Assembly: GCF_000424685.1 (NCBI RefSeq)
Contig: NZ_AUKJ01000017.1
Span: 253,001-317,000, forward strand
DNA: 64,000 nucleotides
Source of the DNA: Methylococcus capsulatus str. Texas = ATCC 19069
GTDB taxonomy: Bacteria; Pseudomonadota; Gammaproteobacteria; Methylococcales; Methylococcaceae
Reading direction: 5' to 3'
Each line of letters begins with the position of its first letter. Within the stretch, counting starts at the first letter, position 1. The translations under genes and the position numbers were made by a program. Of the stretch, positions 38,242 through 46,642 are shown piece after piece. Under the pieces are notes generated by a model, which saw only the letters and a program-made list of their open reading frames with translations, was not told where the DNA came from and searched no databases.

Positions 38242-39414
38242 ATGCAAATCAAACGCTTGAAGTTTCCTCCTGGATGGCGGCCCGAGCCCTTGCCGACCGG
38301 CCTGGCGGAGCAGTTTCGGTCCGCCTTGGCGGCCGGCTTGGCGATTTTCCTGCTGGGTCTGATCAGCAGCCGGTTCATCGAGGGCGGCGGATTGAAGACC
38401 CTGGTGGCATCGATGGGCGCTTCGGCGGTGATCCTGTTCGTAGTGCCGCATAGTCCCATGGCGCGGCCCTGGTCCGTGGTGGGCGGCCATCTGATTTCCG
38501 GCCTGATCGGCATCCTGTGCGCCCGCTGGGTTCCGGATACCTGGCCGGCGGCGGCTCTGGCGGTGGGATTGGCCATCTTCGCCATGCAACTCGCGCGCTG
38601 TCTGCATCCTCCGGGCGGTGCCTCGGCCCTGATCCCGGTGCTCGGGGATGCCGGTATCCGGGCGCTGGGGTTCCAGTTTCTGCTGACGCCGCTGGCGCTG
38701 AACGTCGCGGTCATGCTGGTGGCCTCCCGGTTTTACGACCGCTGGGTGCATGCCGCCAGGCCGGCTCCCAATACCGAGCCGCATCCGCCCAGCCCTCTAG
38801 AACGCATCGGCATTCAAGCCGAGGACTTTCACGCGGCCCTGCAGGACGTCGGAGTTTTCGTCGATGTCAGCGCCGACGAACTGAGCGACATCTACCACTT
38901 CGCCGCCAGTCGGGCGTTCCGCCGTACCTTCGGCAAGACCACATGCGCCGGCATCATGACCCCCGAGCCGCTGACCGCCGAGTTCGGCGACGATCTGGAG
39001 TCGGTCTGGCGACGGATGCAGCGTCATGGCATCCGGGCCTTGCCGGTGGTGGACCGGGGAAGGCATGTCATCGGCATCGTCACGTTCAAGGACTTCTTCC
39101 GCCACGCCCCTGCCGACGGTTTCGGCAGCCTCAAAGCCCGGCTGAAGGCCCTTCTGCTTCCCTCGCCTCGGGTGACCTCGACGAAGCCGGAGGTCGTCGG
39201 GCAGATCATGACCGCGCCCGCCATCACCGCCCGGCACGACGCGCCTATCGTTGAACTGGCCCGGCTGCTCAGCGAGCATGGCATTCACCAGGTGCCCATC
39301 GTCGATGAGCGCCGCAAGCTGGTCGGGTTGGTGACGCAGACTGATTTGATAGCCGCCTTGTACCGTAGTGTTCCGGCCGGTCTGGCTCAGCCGGCGATGG
39401 CGGTGGCTTCGTGA
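38242..39414 (+). CDS. HPP-family membrane protein fused to CBS domains
   Basis: The 390-residue protein has an N-terminal HPP domain with about four membrane helices and the signature ARCLHPPGGASALIPVLG. Two C-terminal CBS domains follow (MTPEPLTAEFGDDLESVW and MTAPAITARHDAPIVELA), each ending in a GIVTF/GLVTQTDL-type motif. HPP proteins have been linked to nitrite transport in plants and cyanobacteria. CBS pairs usually sense adenine nucleotides. ATG 38242 begins right before the cytoplasmic head. It overlaps the next small gene, and norCB follow, so a role in nitrite or NO handling is plausible but unproven. Confidence 0.82.
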   Translation: MQIKRLKFPPGWRPEPLPTGLAEQFRSALAAGLAIFLLGLISSRFIEGGGLKTLVASMGASAVILFVVPHSPMARPWSVVGGHLISGLIGILCARWVPDTWPAAALAVGLAIFAMQLARCLHPPGGASALIPVLGDAGIRALGFQFLLTPLALNVAVMLVASRFYDRWVHAARPAPNTEPHPPSPLERIGIQAEDFHAALQDVGVFVDVSADELSDIYHFAASRAFRRTFGKTTCAGIMTPEPLTAEFGDDLESVWRRMQRHGIRALPVVDRGRHVIGIVTFKDFFRHAPADGFGSLKARLKALLLPSPRVTSTKPEVVGQIMTAPAITARHDAPIVELARLLSEHGIHQVPIVDERRKLVGLVTQTDLIAALYRSVPAGLAQPAMAVAS

Positions 39415-39737
39415 TCGAACCCGTCGCTCCGGAGGATTTCCAACGGGTGTTCGCGACCGCCGCGGCGACGGTCTTGGGAGGGGCCGGATACGCGGGACTG
39501 TTCGCCTGGGCGCGCTTGAAGAATCGGCGGCTGTGGCTGGTGGGAGCCTACATGTGTTATGCGGCATCGGCCGCTGCCATGCTGCTGCTGACGCGGGCAG
39601 CCCATCTCAACGGCGCGTGGCAGGGAGTGGTGGTTCTGATGCTGGTCGGTTACCTGCTGGCTCCTCACGGTATCTGGCATTTGTGCGTCGCCAGCCATCG
39701 TCTCGAAAGAAATTCCAGGGCGCCGCCGGGGGACTGA
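39411..39737 (+). CDS. Small three-helix membrane protein (GTG start)
   Basis: I do not recognise this 108-residue protein. It has three hydrophobic segments (AAATVLGGAGYAGLFAWA, AYMCYAASAAAMLLL and VVVLMLVGYLLAPHGIW) and a positively charged C terminus with a His-rich helix end (GIWHLCVASHRLE). The GTG start overlaps the stop of the HPP-CBS gene as GTGA, which implies coupling. It lies 60 bases before norC. Its position suggests an accessory role with the nitric oxide reductase or the HPP protein. Confidence 0.7.
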   Translation: MIEPVAPEDFQRVFATAAATVLGGAGYAGLFAWARLKNRRLWLVGAYMCYAASAAAMLLLTRAAHLNGAWQGVVVLMLVGYLLAPHGIWHLCVASHRLERNSRAPPGD

Positions 39738-39797
39738 TCCTCGTCGTCGATGATGATGCCGTTTTTACAACGAGAACAAACGCAAGGGGGAGTTGGC

Positions 39798-40400
39798 ATG
39801 GGTACCTCACCGCCTGTCTGGGCTTCCGAGAGCTTTTGGAAAAAGGTTGCGATCTGGGTCACTGCCGGTTCTTTCGTCATCCTCGTCATCCTGACCTTCG
39901 ACACGCTGTCGAAGACTGCGGTCGGCGGCAGCCGGGTGCAGTCCTACAGCGTCATCAACCGGTCCATCGACTACCGCTTCGATTACATCCTGAACCGCTA
40001 CCGCCCGGTATTCGGTGGCGACGAACCGCTGTTCGGCCGGTCGCTGAGCGAGGATGAAGCGGCGGCCTTGGTTACCCAGGGCAAGAAGACGGTGCAGGCC
40101 AAGAACTGCATGAACTGCCACACCCTGCTCGGCAACGGTGCTTATTACGCTCCCGATCTCACCAAGGCCTGGCTCGATCCCGACTGGGGCAGCGTGGAGG
40201 AGCGCGAAGCCAGGATGCTGGCCTTCCTGCTGGATCCCGAGAAGAACGCCGTCACCTTCAGTTCGGGGCGCAAGATGCCAAGACTCGGAATCACCGACGC
40301 CGAAGCGCACGCCATCGTCGCCTTCCTGAAATGGATGTCGGCCATCGATACCAACGGCTTTCCCACCAATTTCAAGACCATCGGTCACCAGGAGGATTGA
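39798..40400 (+). CDS. norC: Nitric oxide reductase subunit C (cytochrome c)
   Basis: NorC is the membrane-anchored monohaem cytochrome c that feeds electrons to NorB for reduction of NO to N2O. The 200-residue protein has one N-terminal helix (KVAIWVTAGSFVILVILTF), the haem motif KNCMNCHTLLGNGAYYAPDL and the axial methionine in GRKMPRLGITDAEAHA. These are standard for cNOR. ATG 39798 follows AAGGGGGAG. It is directly followed by norB. Confidence 0.93.
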   Translation: MGTSPPVWASESFWKKVAIWVTAGSFVILVILTFDTLSKTAVGGSRVQSYSVINRSIDYRFDYILNRYRPVFGGDEPLFGRSLSEDEAAALVTQGKKTVQAKNCMNCHTLLGNGAYYAPDLTKAWLDPDWGSVEEREARMLAFLLDPEKNAVTFSSGRKMPRLGITDAEAHAIVAFLKWMSAIDTNGFPTNFKTIGHQED

Positions 40401-40402
40401 GC

Positions 40403-41848
40403 ATGCGCACCGGAATCATCGATGGCGCCAATCTGAACGGGGGGCAGCAACTGGCGGTCAAGTATTTCAGCGTCGCTCTCGTGCTGTTCCTGGTTCAGAT
40501 GCTGTTCGGTCTGCTGGCCGCGATCCAGTTCGTTCGGCCGGATTTTCTCTACAACGTGCTCGATTTCAACGTCAACCGTATGGTGCACATCGACGCCATG
40601 GTGGTATGGATGCTGTACGGTTTCGTCGGCGCGGTGTACTGGCTGCTGGAGGAGGAGAGCGGTACCCGCGTCGTCGGGCTGGCCGTGGGCAACCTGGCGT
40701 TCTGGGTGCTGACGGTGGCGGTTGCCATCGTGGTGGTGGTCTACCTGTGGGTTCAGACCGGTCCCGGCAACGACCTCACCCGCTGGTTCGTGAACGAAGG
40801 CCGCGAATATCTCGAAGCCCCGCGCTGGGCCGACTTCGGGATCGTCGCCGTGCTGGGCGTGTTTTTCTACAACGTCGCTGCCACTTTCTCGAGAGGCCGC
40901 TGGTCCGGCATCGCCGGTGTGCTGACCCTGGATCTGGTGGCTCTGGCCGGGCTCTATTGCGCCGGCATGTTCTATCTGACCAACATCACGGCGGACCAGT
41001 ACTGGTGGTGGTGGGTCATCCACCTGTGGGTGGAGGCGACCTGGGAGGTCCTGGTCGGTTGCATCATGGCCTGGGGTTTGATGCATGTGCTCGGCGTGCG
41101 GCGGCGGATCGTGGAAACCTGGCTGTACATCGAGGTGGCGCTGATGTTCGGCTCGGGCATTCTCGGCCTTGGCCATCATTATTTCTGGATCGGTACCCCG
41201 GATTACTGGTTCTCGATCGGGGGGTTCTTCTCGGCGCTGGAGCCGATCCCTCTGGTCGCCATGGTGGTGCATTCGGTCTACGATGCCGGCGTCCGCAAGC
41301 TCAGGAACGGTAACCATCCGGCGCTGGCGTGGATCATCGCCCATACCTTCGGCAATTTTCTCGGTGCCGGCGTCTGGGGCTTCATGCACACCCTGCCGCA
41401 GATCAATCTGTACACCCACGGCACCCAATGGACGGCGTCGCACGGTCACCTGGCCTTCTTCGGCGCCTATGCCACCATCAACATCGCTTTCTTCTACATT
41501 GCGATGCAAACTTGGCGGGGCAACATCTGGCTGGGCAGCGGCCTGGCCGGAGAAGGCTGGAAGTGGAAAGGGGCGCTCGCCCTGATCAATCTCGGCGTGA
41601 TCGGAATGACCGTGGCGCTGTTGATCGCCGGCTACGAACAGTCGTTCATCGAACGGGCGATGGAGGGCTCGACCTGGCGGGGCTATTTCGCCGGTCAGAT
41701 GCATCCCTGGTTCCAGCAGGCCATGGCTTGGCGCCTGGTGTTCGGTGTGGTGACGCTGGCTGGCGCTCTGCTGCTGGTGTGGGATCTCCTCACCATCGGC
41801 GTGGGTGAGACGCGCCGGGCCCCGCAGTTCGCGGCCGAGGCCGGCTAG
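40403..41848 (+). CDS. norB: Nitric oxide reductase subunit B
   Basis: NorB is the haem-copper-family subunit that reduces NO at a haem b3-FeB site. The 481-residue protein has about twelve helices. Visible ligands and motifs are NRMVHIDAMVVWM (haem b), the FeB-site HLWVEATWEVL with its extra glutamate, GLGHHYFWIG and TASHGHLAFFGAY. The missing Tyr crosslink and the glutamates distinguish it from oxidases. GGAGGATTGAGC precedes the ATG. In a methanotroph NOR detoxifies NO made from hydroxylamine or nitrite. Confidence 0.95.
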   Translation: MRTGIIDGANLNGGQQLAVKYFSVALVLFLVQMLFGLLAAIQFVRPDFLYNVLDFNVNRMVHIDAMVVWMLYGFVGAVYWLLEEESGTRVVGLAVGNLAFWVLTVAVAIVVVVYLWVQTGPGNDLTRWFVNEGREYLEAPRWADFGIVAVLGVFFYNVAATFSRGRWSGIAGVLTLDLVALAGLYCAGMFYLTNITADQYWWWWVIHLWVEATWEVLVGCIMAWGLMHVLGVRRRIVETWLYIEVALMFGSGILGLGHHYFWIGTPDYWFSIGGFFSALEPIPLVAMVVHSVYDAGVRKLRNGNHPALAWIIAHTFGNFLGAGVWGFMHTLPQINLYTHGTQWTASHGHLAFFGAYATINIAFFYIAMQTWRGNIWLGSGLAGEGWKWKGALALINLGVIGMTVALLIAGYEQSFIERAMEGSTWRGYFAGQMHPWFQQAMAWRLVFGVVTLAGALLLVWDLLTIGVGETRRAPQFAAEAG

Positions 41849-41905
41849 CGGTCGGAAATTCGGGGGGAGTTTGTCAGCGCGGTTTTACGACGTTTGGGAG
41901 GCACT

Positions 41906-42055
41906 ATGTCGGTAGAACACGAACACGATTCCGCACATGAAGAAGCGCCGCGGGGCACCTGGGTATTGCTTTGCCTGGTGGCGCTGGGGATGACCGCGGC
42001 CTGGTTGTTCCTCTATTTCGGGGTGTTCCTGCCCCGCGGCCAGTTGGGTCAGTGA
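41906..42055 (+). CDS. ba3-type cytochrome oxidase subunit IIa (49 residues)
   Basis: This short gene encodes 49 residues: an acidic/His-rich head (SVEHEHDSAHEEAPRG), one membrane helix (TWVLLCLVALGMTAAWLFLY) and a short tail. This matches the single-helix subunit IIa of ba3-type oxidases, which packs against subunits I and II. GGGAGGCACT gives a strong ribosome-binding site. It immediately precedes subunits II and I, the expected order. It is too short for most automated gene finders. Confidence 0.8.
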   Translation: MSVEHEHDSAHEEAPRGTWVLLCLVALGMTAAWLFLYFGVFLPRGQLGQ

Positions 42056-42139
42056 TCCCGAGAACGACCCGGCGGGGGGACATCGCGCCCTGCCGCAGCG
42101 CGAAACCGGCGCGTCAGCGACGAATGAGAGGAAAAGGTT

Positions 42140-42736
42140 ATGCGAATCCGTTTTCCAGACAAGCAATGGTTCCGAGAAAAAATGGCCGGGCTGGGAGGAG
42201 GAATGTCCCGGCTGGAGATCGATGAACTGGAAAGGAAGTGGCTGTCAGTGTCCCTCGCCATGATCGGCCTGTTCGTCGGCGCGATCGTCGTCACTGCGGT
42301 CAGCCAGGGAGTCCATCCCCCCAGCCATGTCGAAACCATCGATTCCGCCAGCCTGCATCTGAGCCAGGAGTTCGCCGAGGACAAGCTGGGCGTGCAGCCC
42401 ACGCCGCTTGCCGACGGCTCCCTCCAGGTCCGGCTGGTGGCCGGCCGCTACGGCTTCTATCCCCGCGAGATCGAGGTGCCGGCCGGTCGCCGGATCGTTT
42501 TCCGCATGGCCAGCATGGATGTACTGCACGGTGCCCACATCCCCATGACCAACATGAGCACCATGATCGTGCCGGGGTACGTCTCCGAGGTGGTCAGCGT
42601 TTTCCCCAAGCCAGGGGAATATCCCATGCTCTGCAACGAATACTGCGGCCTGGGCCACGACCACATGTGGAGCAAGGTGACCGTCATCGCCCAGGAGAAC
42701 TGGCGTGAGCCCGCGACCGGAGGAAAGCAGCCATGA
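42140..42736 (+). CDS. ba3-type cytochrome c oxidase subunit II (CuA)
   Basis: Subunit II receives electrons from cytochrome c at its dinuclear CuA centre. The 198-residue protein has a single N-terminal membrane helix (SLAMIGLFVGAIVVTAV) and a cupredoxin domain. The CuA ligands are visible as the His in VLHGAHIPMTN and as CNEYCGLGHDHMW, giving two Cys, a His and a Met. One helix, not two, is typical of the ba3 (type B) family. Its stop overlaps the subunit I start. Confidence 0.93.
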   Translation: MRIRFPDKQWFREKMAGLGGGMSRLEIDELERKWLSVSLAMIGLFVGAIVVTAVSQGVHPPSHVETIDSASLHLSQEFAEDKLGVQPTPLADGSLQVRLVAGRYGFYPREIEVPAGRRIVFRMASMDVLHGAHIPMTNMSTMIVPGYVSEVVSVFPKPGEYPMLCNEYCGLGHDHMWSKVTVIAQENWREPATGGKQP

Positions 42737-44346
42737 ACGATGCAACCGTGAACCGCCTCACACTTTTCAACTTCTGGGTGGCCTTCGGGGCGTTCGGCCT
42801 GGCCTGTTTCTTCGGCATGTACCAGGTTCTGGAGCGCAGCGGACTGTTCACCTTTCTCCAGTCGCCCGCCGCCTACTTCGCCTCGGTCAGCACCCATGGG
42901 GTGCTGATGGCCTTCGTGCTGACGACCTTTTTCATCATGGGCTTCGGCTATCACACGGCGGCGCGTAGTCTCCGGCGGCCGCTGTGGAATCCGCCGCTGG
43001 CCTGGGCCGGCTACGGGGTCTGCGTGGTCGGAGTGGCTTTGGCTGCGATCCCGCTGCTGTTGGGCAAAGCCTCGGTCCTGTACACCTTTTACCCTCCCAT
43101 CCAGGCCAACGTCTTCTTCTATCTCGGGGCGACCCTGCTGGTGGTGGGGTCGTGGTTCTGGTGTGTGATCATGCTGGTGATGTTCGCCCAATGGAAAAGG
43201 GATCGTCCCGGCGAAACCGTGCCGTTGCCGATGTTCGCCACCGCCGCCAATGCTCTGCTGTGGCTGTGGACCAGTGCTGGCGTGGCTCTGGAGTCGGTGT
43301 TCCAGTTGTTGCCATGGGCGCTCGGGTTGACCGACACCATCGATGTGGGCCTGGCCCGTACCCTGTTCGCCTGGACCCTGCACCCCATCGTCTACTTCTG
43401 GCTGATCCCGGCCTACATCGCGCTGTACTGCTACGTGCCGCAGGCTGCCGGCGGCAAGCTGTTCAGCGACGTGCTGGCGCGCACGGCGTTCGTGCTGATC
43501 CTGGTGCTTGGCCTGCCCATCGGCTTCCACCATCTCTATATGGATCCCGAACAGGGGGCGGGCTGGAAATTCCTGCACATGGTCGGCACCTTCGCCGTCG
43601 CCATTCCCACCCTGCTGACCGGCTTCACCGTCATCGCCTCGCTGGAGATGGCCGGACGCAAGCGGGGCGGTGCCGGGCTGTTCGGCTGGATCGGCGCGCT
43701 GCCGTGGAAGAACCCGATGGTGCTGGCGGCGATTCTGTCTCTGCTCATGCTGGTGCTCGGGGGCTTCGGCGGTATCGTCAACGCCAGCTATGCCATGAAC
43801 GCCATGGTGCACAACACTGCTTGGGTGCCGGGCCATTTCCACCTGATCTTCGCCGGCACCGTGATCACCATGTATCTCGCCGTCGCCTATAAGCTTTGGC
43901 CGGAGCTGTGCGGACGCAGACTGTATTCCGTCGATCTGGCTCTGGTGCAGCTGTGGGGCTGGTTCATCGGCATGGTCATCATGACCACGCCCTGGCATAT
44001 CCTGGGCCTTTTGGGGCAGCCGCGGCGGATTTCGGCAGTCCAGTACAACAGCGTACTGACGCTTTCCTGGGAGCCGTATGAACTGGCCATGATCGCCGGT
44101 GGGTCCATCCTGCTGGCTTCCGCCTGTCTGTTCGTCTATCTGCTGTACAAGACCCAGACTGCCGGTGAGAAGGTCGACGCCAGGGAGGATGCGGCGGCCG
44201 ACTCCAATCACGGGGCGCCGGCATGGCTTAATGGATTCGCCCTGTGGAACCGTCTGATCCTGGTGCTGATGGTGTTGAGCTACGGTTATCCCATCCTCCA
44301 GTTTTTCCTGCTGAAAACCCATAGTCCGACCGCGTGGGGGTACTGA
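42733..44346 (+). CDS. ba3-type cytochrome c oxidase subunit I
   Basis: Subunit I contains the low-spin haem and the haem-CuB oxygen-reduction site. The 537-residue protein has about thirteen helices. SVSTHGVLMAFVLTTFF provides a haem ligand, TLHPIVYFWLIPAYIALY holds the CuB His with the Tyr crosslink, GFHHLYMDP gives two CuB His, and VPGHFHLIFAGTVITM binds both haems. These are the type B (ba3) versions. It should be a high-affinity, energy-conserving terminal oxidase. It overlaps subunit II and is followed by a cytochrome c gene. Confidence 0.94.
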   Translation: MNDATVNRLTLFNFWVAFGAFGLACFFGMYQVLERSGLFTFLQSPAAYFASVSTHGVLMAFVLTTFFIMGFGYHTAARSLRRPLWNPPLAWAGYGVCVVGVALAAIPLLLGKASVLYTFYPPIQANVFFYLGATLLVVGSWFWCVIMLVMFAQWKRDRPGETVPLPMFATAANALLWLWTSAGVALESVFQLLPWALGLTDTIDVGLARTLFAWTLHPIVYFWLIPAYIALYCYVPQAAGGKLFSDVLARTAFVLILVLGLPIGFHHLYMDPEQGAGWKFLHMVGTFAVAIPTLLTGFTVIASLEMAGRKRGGAGLFGWIGALPWKNPMVLAAILSLLMLVLGGFGGIVNASYAMNAMVHNTAWVPGHFHLIFAGTVITMYLAVAYKLWPELCGRRLYSVDLALVQLWGWFIGMVIMTTPWHILGLLGQPRRISAVQYNSVLTLSWEPYELAMIAGGSILLASACLFVYLLYKTQTAGEKVDAREDAAADSNHGAPAWLNGFALWNRLILVLMVLSYGYPILQFFLLKTHSPTAWGY

Positions 44347-44348
44347 AG

Positions 44349-44978
44349 ATGAAAGCCATCCTGCTCGTGGCGACTGGCATGATGTTTGTGGCCGGCGTCG
44401 ATGCGGCTCCTTCCACCCAGGTCGCGTGGACGCCGGCGACACTCGACTTCGTCGAGAAGGGTGATGCCGGGCGTGGCAAGGCGCTATCCGCCCCTTGCGC
44501 CGGCTGCCACGACGGCACCGGTACCAATCCCAGCCTGAGCGGCCAGCTGCCGACCTATCTGTACCGGCAACTGCAGGACTACAAGAACGGAAACCGGCAG
44601 GACCCGACCACGATCATGAATACCATGGCATCGGCCTTGCGCGATCAGGACATGGCCGACCTGGCCGCCTGGTACGGCCAACAGGCGCCGATGCGTGGTG
44701 CCGGCGGGGCCTCGGATGCCACCGGCATCGCCGGGCGCGGGGAAGGCCGGCGCATGGAGCCTCCCTGTTCCAGTTGCCACGGCGGGGCCGGGCAGGGCGA
44801 AAAGGTCGACACCCCCCGCCTCGCCGGCCAGAGCGCGGCCTATCTCGAAGCGACCCTCCTGGCCTACAAGAGTGGCCAGAGGGCCAACGACATCTACAGC
44901 CGCATGCGGCTGATCGCCGCAAAACTCAGCGACGCCGAGATTCGGCAGTTGGCCGACTATTACTCCAGGCTGAAATAA
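44349..44978 (+). CDS. Dihaem cytochrome c (c4-like)
   Basis: The 209-residue precursor has a signal peptide (ILLVATGMMFVAGVDA) and two cytochrome c domains, with haem motifs CAGCH (SAPCAGCHDGTGT) and CSSCH (PPCSSCHGGAGQG). The paired domains resemble cytochrome c4, a periplasmic electron donor to oxidases. ATG 44349 is chosen because the upstream GTG at 44334 overlaps subunit I and adds only five residues. It lies two bases after the ba3 subunit I stop, so it is the likely electron donor of that oxidase. Confidence 0.88.
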   Translation: MKAILLVATGMMFVAGVDAAPSTQVAWTPATLDFVEKGDAGRGKALSAPCAGCHDGTGTNPSLSGQLPTYLYRQLQDYKNGNRQDPTTIMNTMASALRDQDMADLAAWYGQQAPMRGAGGASDATGIAGRGEGRRMEPPCSSCHGGAGQGEKVDTPRLAGQSAAYLEATLLAYKSGQRANDIYSRMRLIAAKLSDAEIRQLADYYSRLK

Positions 44979-45130
44979 TTCTCCTGCAGCCCAGAGGGCG
45001 CATTTTCCGTCGCGCCCTCGTGTTCGGCCCGACATGTTCCTCCGCGTTGTCCATGGTGTCGCGCACTTGGAAGTCGTCTTCGATCGTCGTTTTTTGGGTG
45101 TCATCATGACATCCGCCGGCAGCGGAATCC

Positions 45131-45159
45131 TTGACGGGTGGTGCGGTCAGGCATATGAT
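45131..45159 (+). promoter_or_regulatory. Sigma-70 promoter of cytS
   Basis: TTGACG (45131-45136) and TATGAT (45154-45159) are 17 bases apart, near consensus. The expected start near 45166 leaves a 28-base leader with GGAGGAGG before the cytS ATG. No FNR box is visible, so the gene may be constitutive or controlled by another factor. Confidence 0.7.
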
Positions 45160-45193
45160 TTCGATGCGAAACAATTCAGCGGAGGAGGTGGAG

Positions 45194-45670
45194 ATGAACA
45201 AGCCATCGTTTTTACTCGTGGGGCTCCTGGTCGTTTCCGGCGTGCTCGGCGCAGCCGAGACCAAGGTGAAATACCCCGATGGGTTTCGCAGTTGGTACCA
45301 CGTCAAATCCATGGTGATCCAGCCGGGACACCCGCTGGAAAATCCCTTCGGCGGGATCCACCACGTTTACGCCAATGCAGAAGCCATCCAGGGACTGAGG
45401 GGCGGCAACTACCCGGACGGAGCGGTGTTGGTATTCGACCTGTTCGACTATCAGGAGGATAACCATGCACTGGTGGAAGGCAAACGCAAGCTGATCGGAG
45501 TGATGGAGCGCGATGCCAAGCGTTTTTCCGCTACCGGCGGTTGGGGTTATGAAGGATTCGGTGAAGGCAAGCCGGACAAGCGTCTGGTCACTGACGGCGG
45601 GCAGGGTTGTTTCGGCTGTCACGCTGCGCAGAAAGAGAGCCAATACGTGTTCTCCAGGCTTCGGGACTGA
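45194..45670 (+). CDS. cytS: Cytochrome c'-beta (cytochrome P460-fold)
   Basis: The 158-residue precursor has a signal peptide ending near VSGVLGA. Its mature beta-sheet domain carries haem motif GCFGCHAAQK near the C terminus, as in cytochrome P460 and c'-beta. With the mature protein starting AETKV, Phe32 (ENPFGG) and Phe61 (VLVFD) fall exactly where M. capsulatus c'-beta has its distal Phe cap, so it is CytS rather than the hydroxylamine-oxidising P460 (CytL). It binds NO and may protect respiration. The P460 distal carboxylate region was not found by eye. A strong GGAGGAGG site precedes it. Confidence 0.92.
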   Translation: MNKPSFLLVGLLVVSGVLGAAETKVKYPDGFRSWYHVKSMVIQPGHPLENPFGGIHHVYANAEAIQGLRGGNYPDGAVLVFDLFDYQEDNHALVEGKRKLIGVMERDAKRFSATGGWGYEGFGEGKPDKRLVTDGGQGCFGCHAAQKESQYVFSRLRD

Positions 45671-45699
45671 CCGTATAAGTCCTCTCCCGGGACTGGCCG

Positions 45700-46420
45700 C
45701 GCCTTTGCTGCTCGAAGGCGCGGTCTCCGCGCGCTTTGGTCTGAGCCATCGTGCAGCACGGGCAGTCCCTGCTGCACACGATGCGGCGACTGCAAGGCAT
45801 TTTCACGCATCAGGCGCAAGACCCGATCCTTGGCCACCCGAATGCCCGAAAGGACGTGCCCGCCCCGTACCTTGCGATGGCCCTCGCCGAGGAACGGGGA
45901 GGCGGCCAGATCGGCACGCATGGCCGCCAACAGGTCGGCATCGGAAACCTCCGGCTTCAGCCCGCGCCGAACCGGATGCAGCGGGACCCACCTTTGGATG
46001 CTTCCCCGGACCGCGGGGCGTAGCTCGTCGAACGCGGGAACTCCACACCCGGCAAACCCGTTCCAGACCCTAGCGTTTGCCGGTGCCTTGCGAGGCCGTC
46101 AGGCCCATCGCGACGACCTCCTCCAGCCCAAAGGGCGGCGCGCCTCCCTTTCCTTGCGCAGAATATCGACTTCCTTCACCAGTTTGCCGATGCGCCGATC
46201 GGCCTCATCGAACCGCGTCTCTCGCGTTCCTCGAGACCGGCATCGATGCCGGCCAGCGCACGATTAACCGCTGTTCCAGCCGGACGATCGGCATCGCCAG
46301 CTCGCGCGACAGGGCATCGACCGATTCACCGCGCAGCAGGCGCAGCACGACTTGCTTCTTACGCCCGACCGGCCAGCGCTCGACTTCGGCCGCCGTGCCG
46401 GGCGCGCTTCCAGTCACGCC
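45700..46420 (-). pseudogene. Decayed IS3-type insertion element (orfA and orfB remnants)
   Basis: Reading the minus strand, an orfA start (ERWPVGRKKQVVLRLLRGES, 46205-46417) loses frame at about 46260. It resumes in another frame as ALAGIDAGLEERERR and in a third as RFDEADRRIGKLVKEVDILR (near 46130-46210). An orfB start follows (PFLGEGHRKVR and SGIRVAKDRVLRLMRENAL, about 45760-45930), then SPHR and HDG before the match ends near 45700. At least two frameshifts and a large 3' deletion make it non-functional. No terminal inverted repeats could be found. The assignment to IS3 is by motif. Confidence 0.72.
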
Positions 46421-46642
46421 ACGCGCTCCTTCCAGCGCATCCGGCGCATCCTCCCAACCTCTGTCTCATTCAGCATTTCCCGCTCTTTTCTCTGACATGT
46501 CTGTTTACCCCACGACGTGTCCAAACGAATTGCGGGAGGGGCAGCCGGTTTTCCGCCAATTGTTCAACCGGCTTCTTGATTATGGCCTTACCACTACCTG
46601 ATGGTCATTGCCAGATCAACAGCCCAAGGCAAGACGCCGATG

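Noticed and set aside
42457-44442. A 661-codon open frame on the minus strand opposite the ba3 oxidase genes
   Set aside because: It is the mirror of GC-rich coding DNA, is rich in Gln, His and Arg with no family motif, and the plus strand carries clear oxidase subunits with metal ligands.
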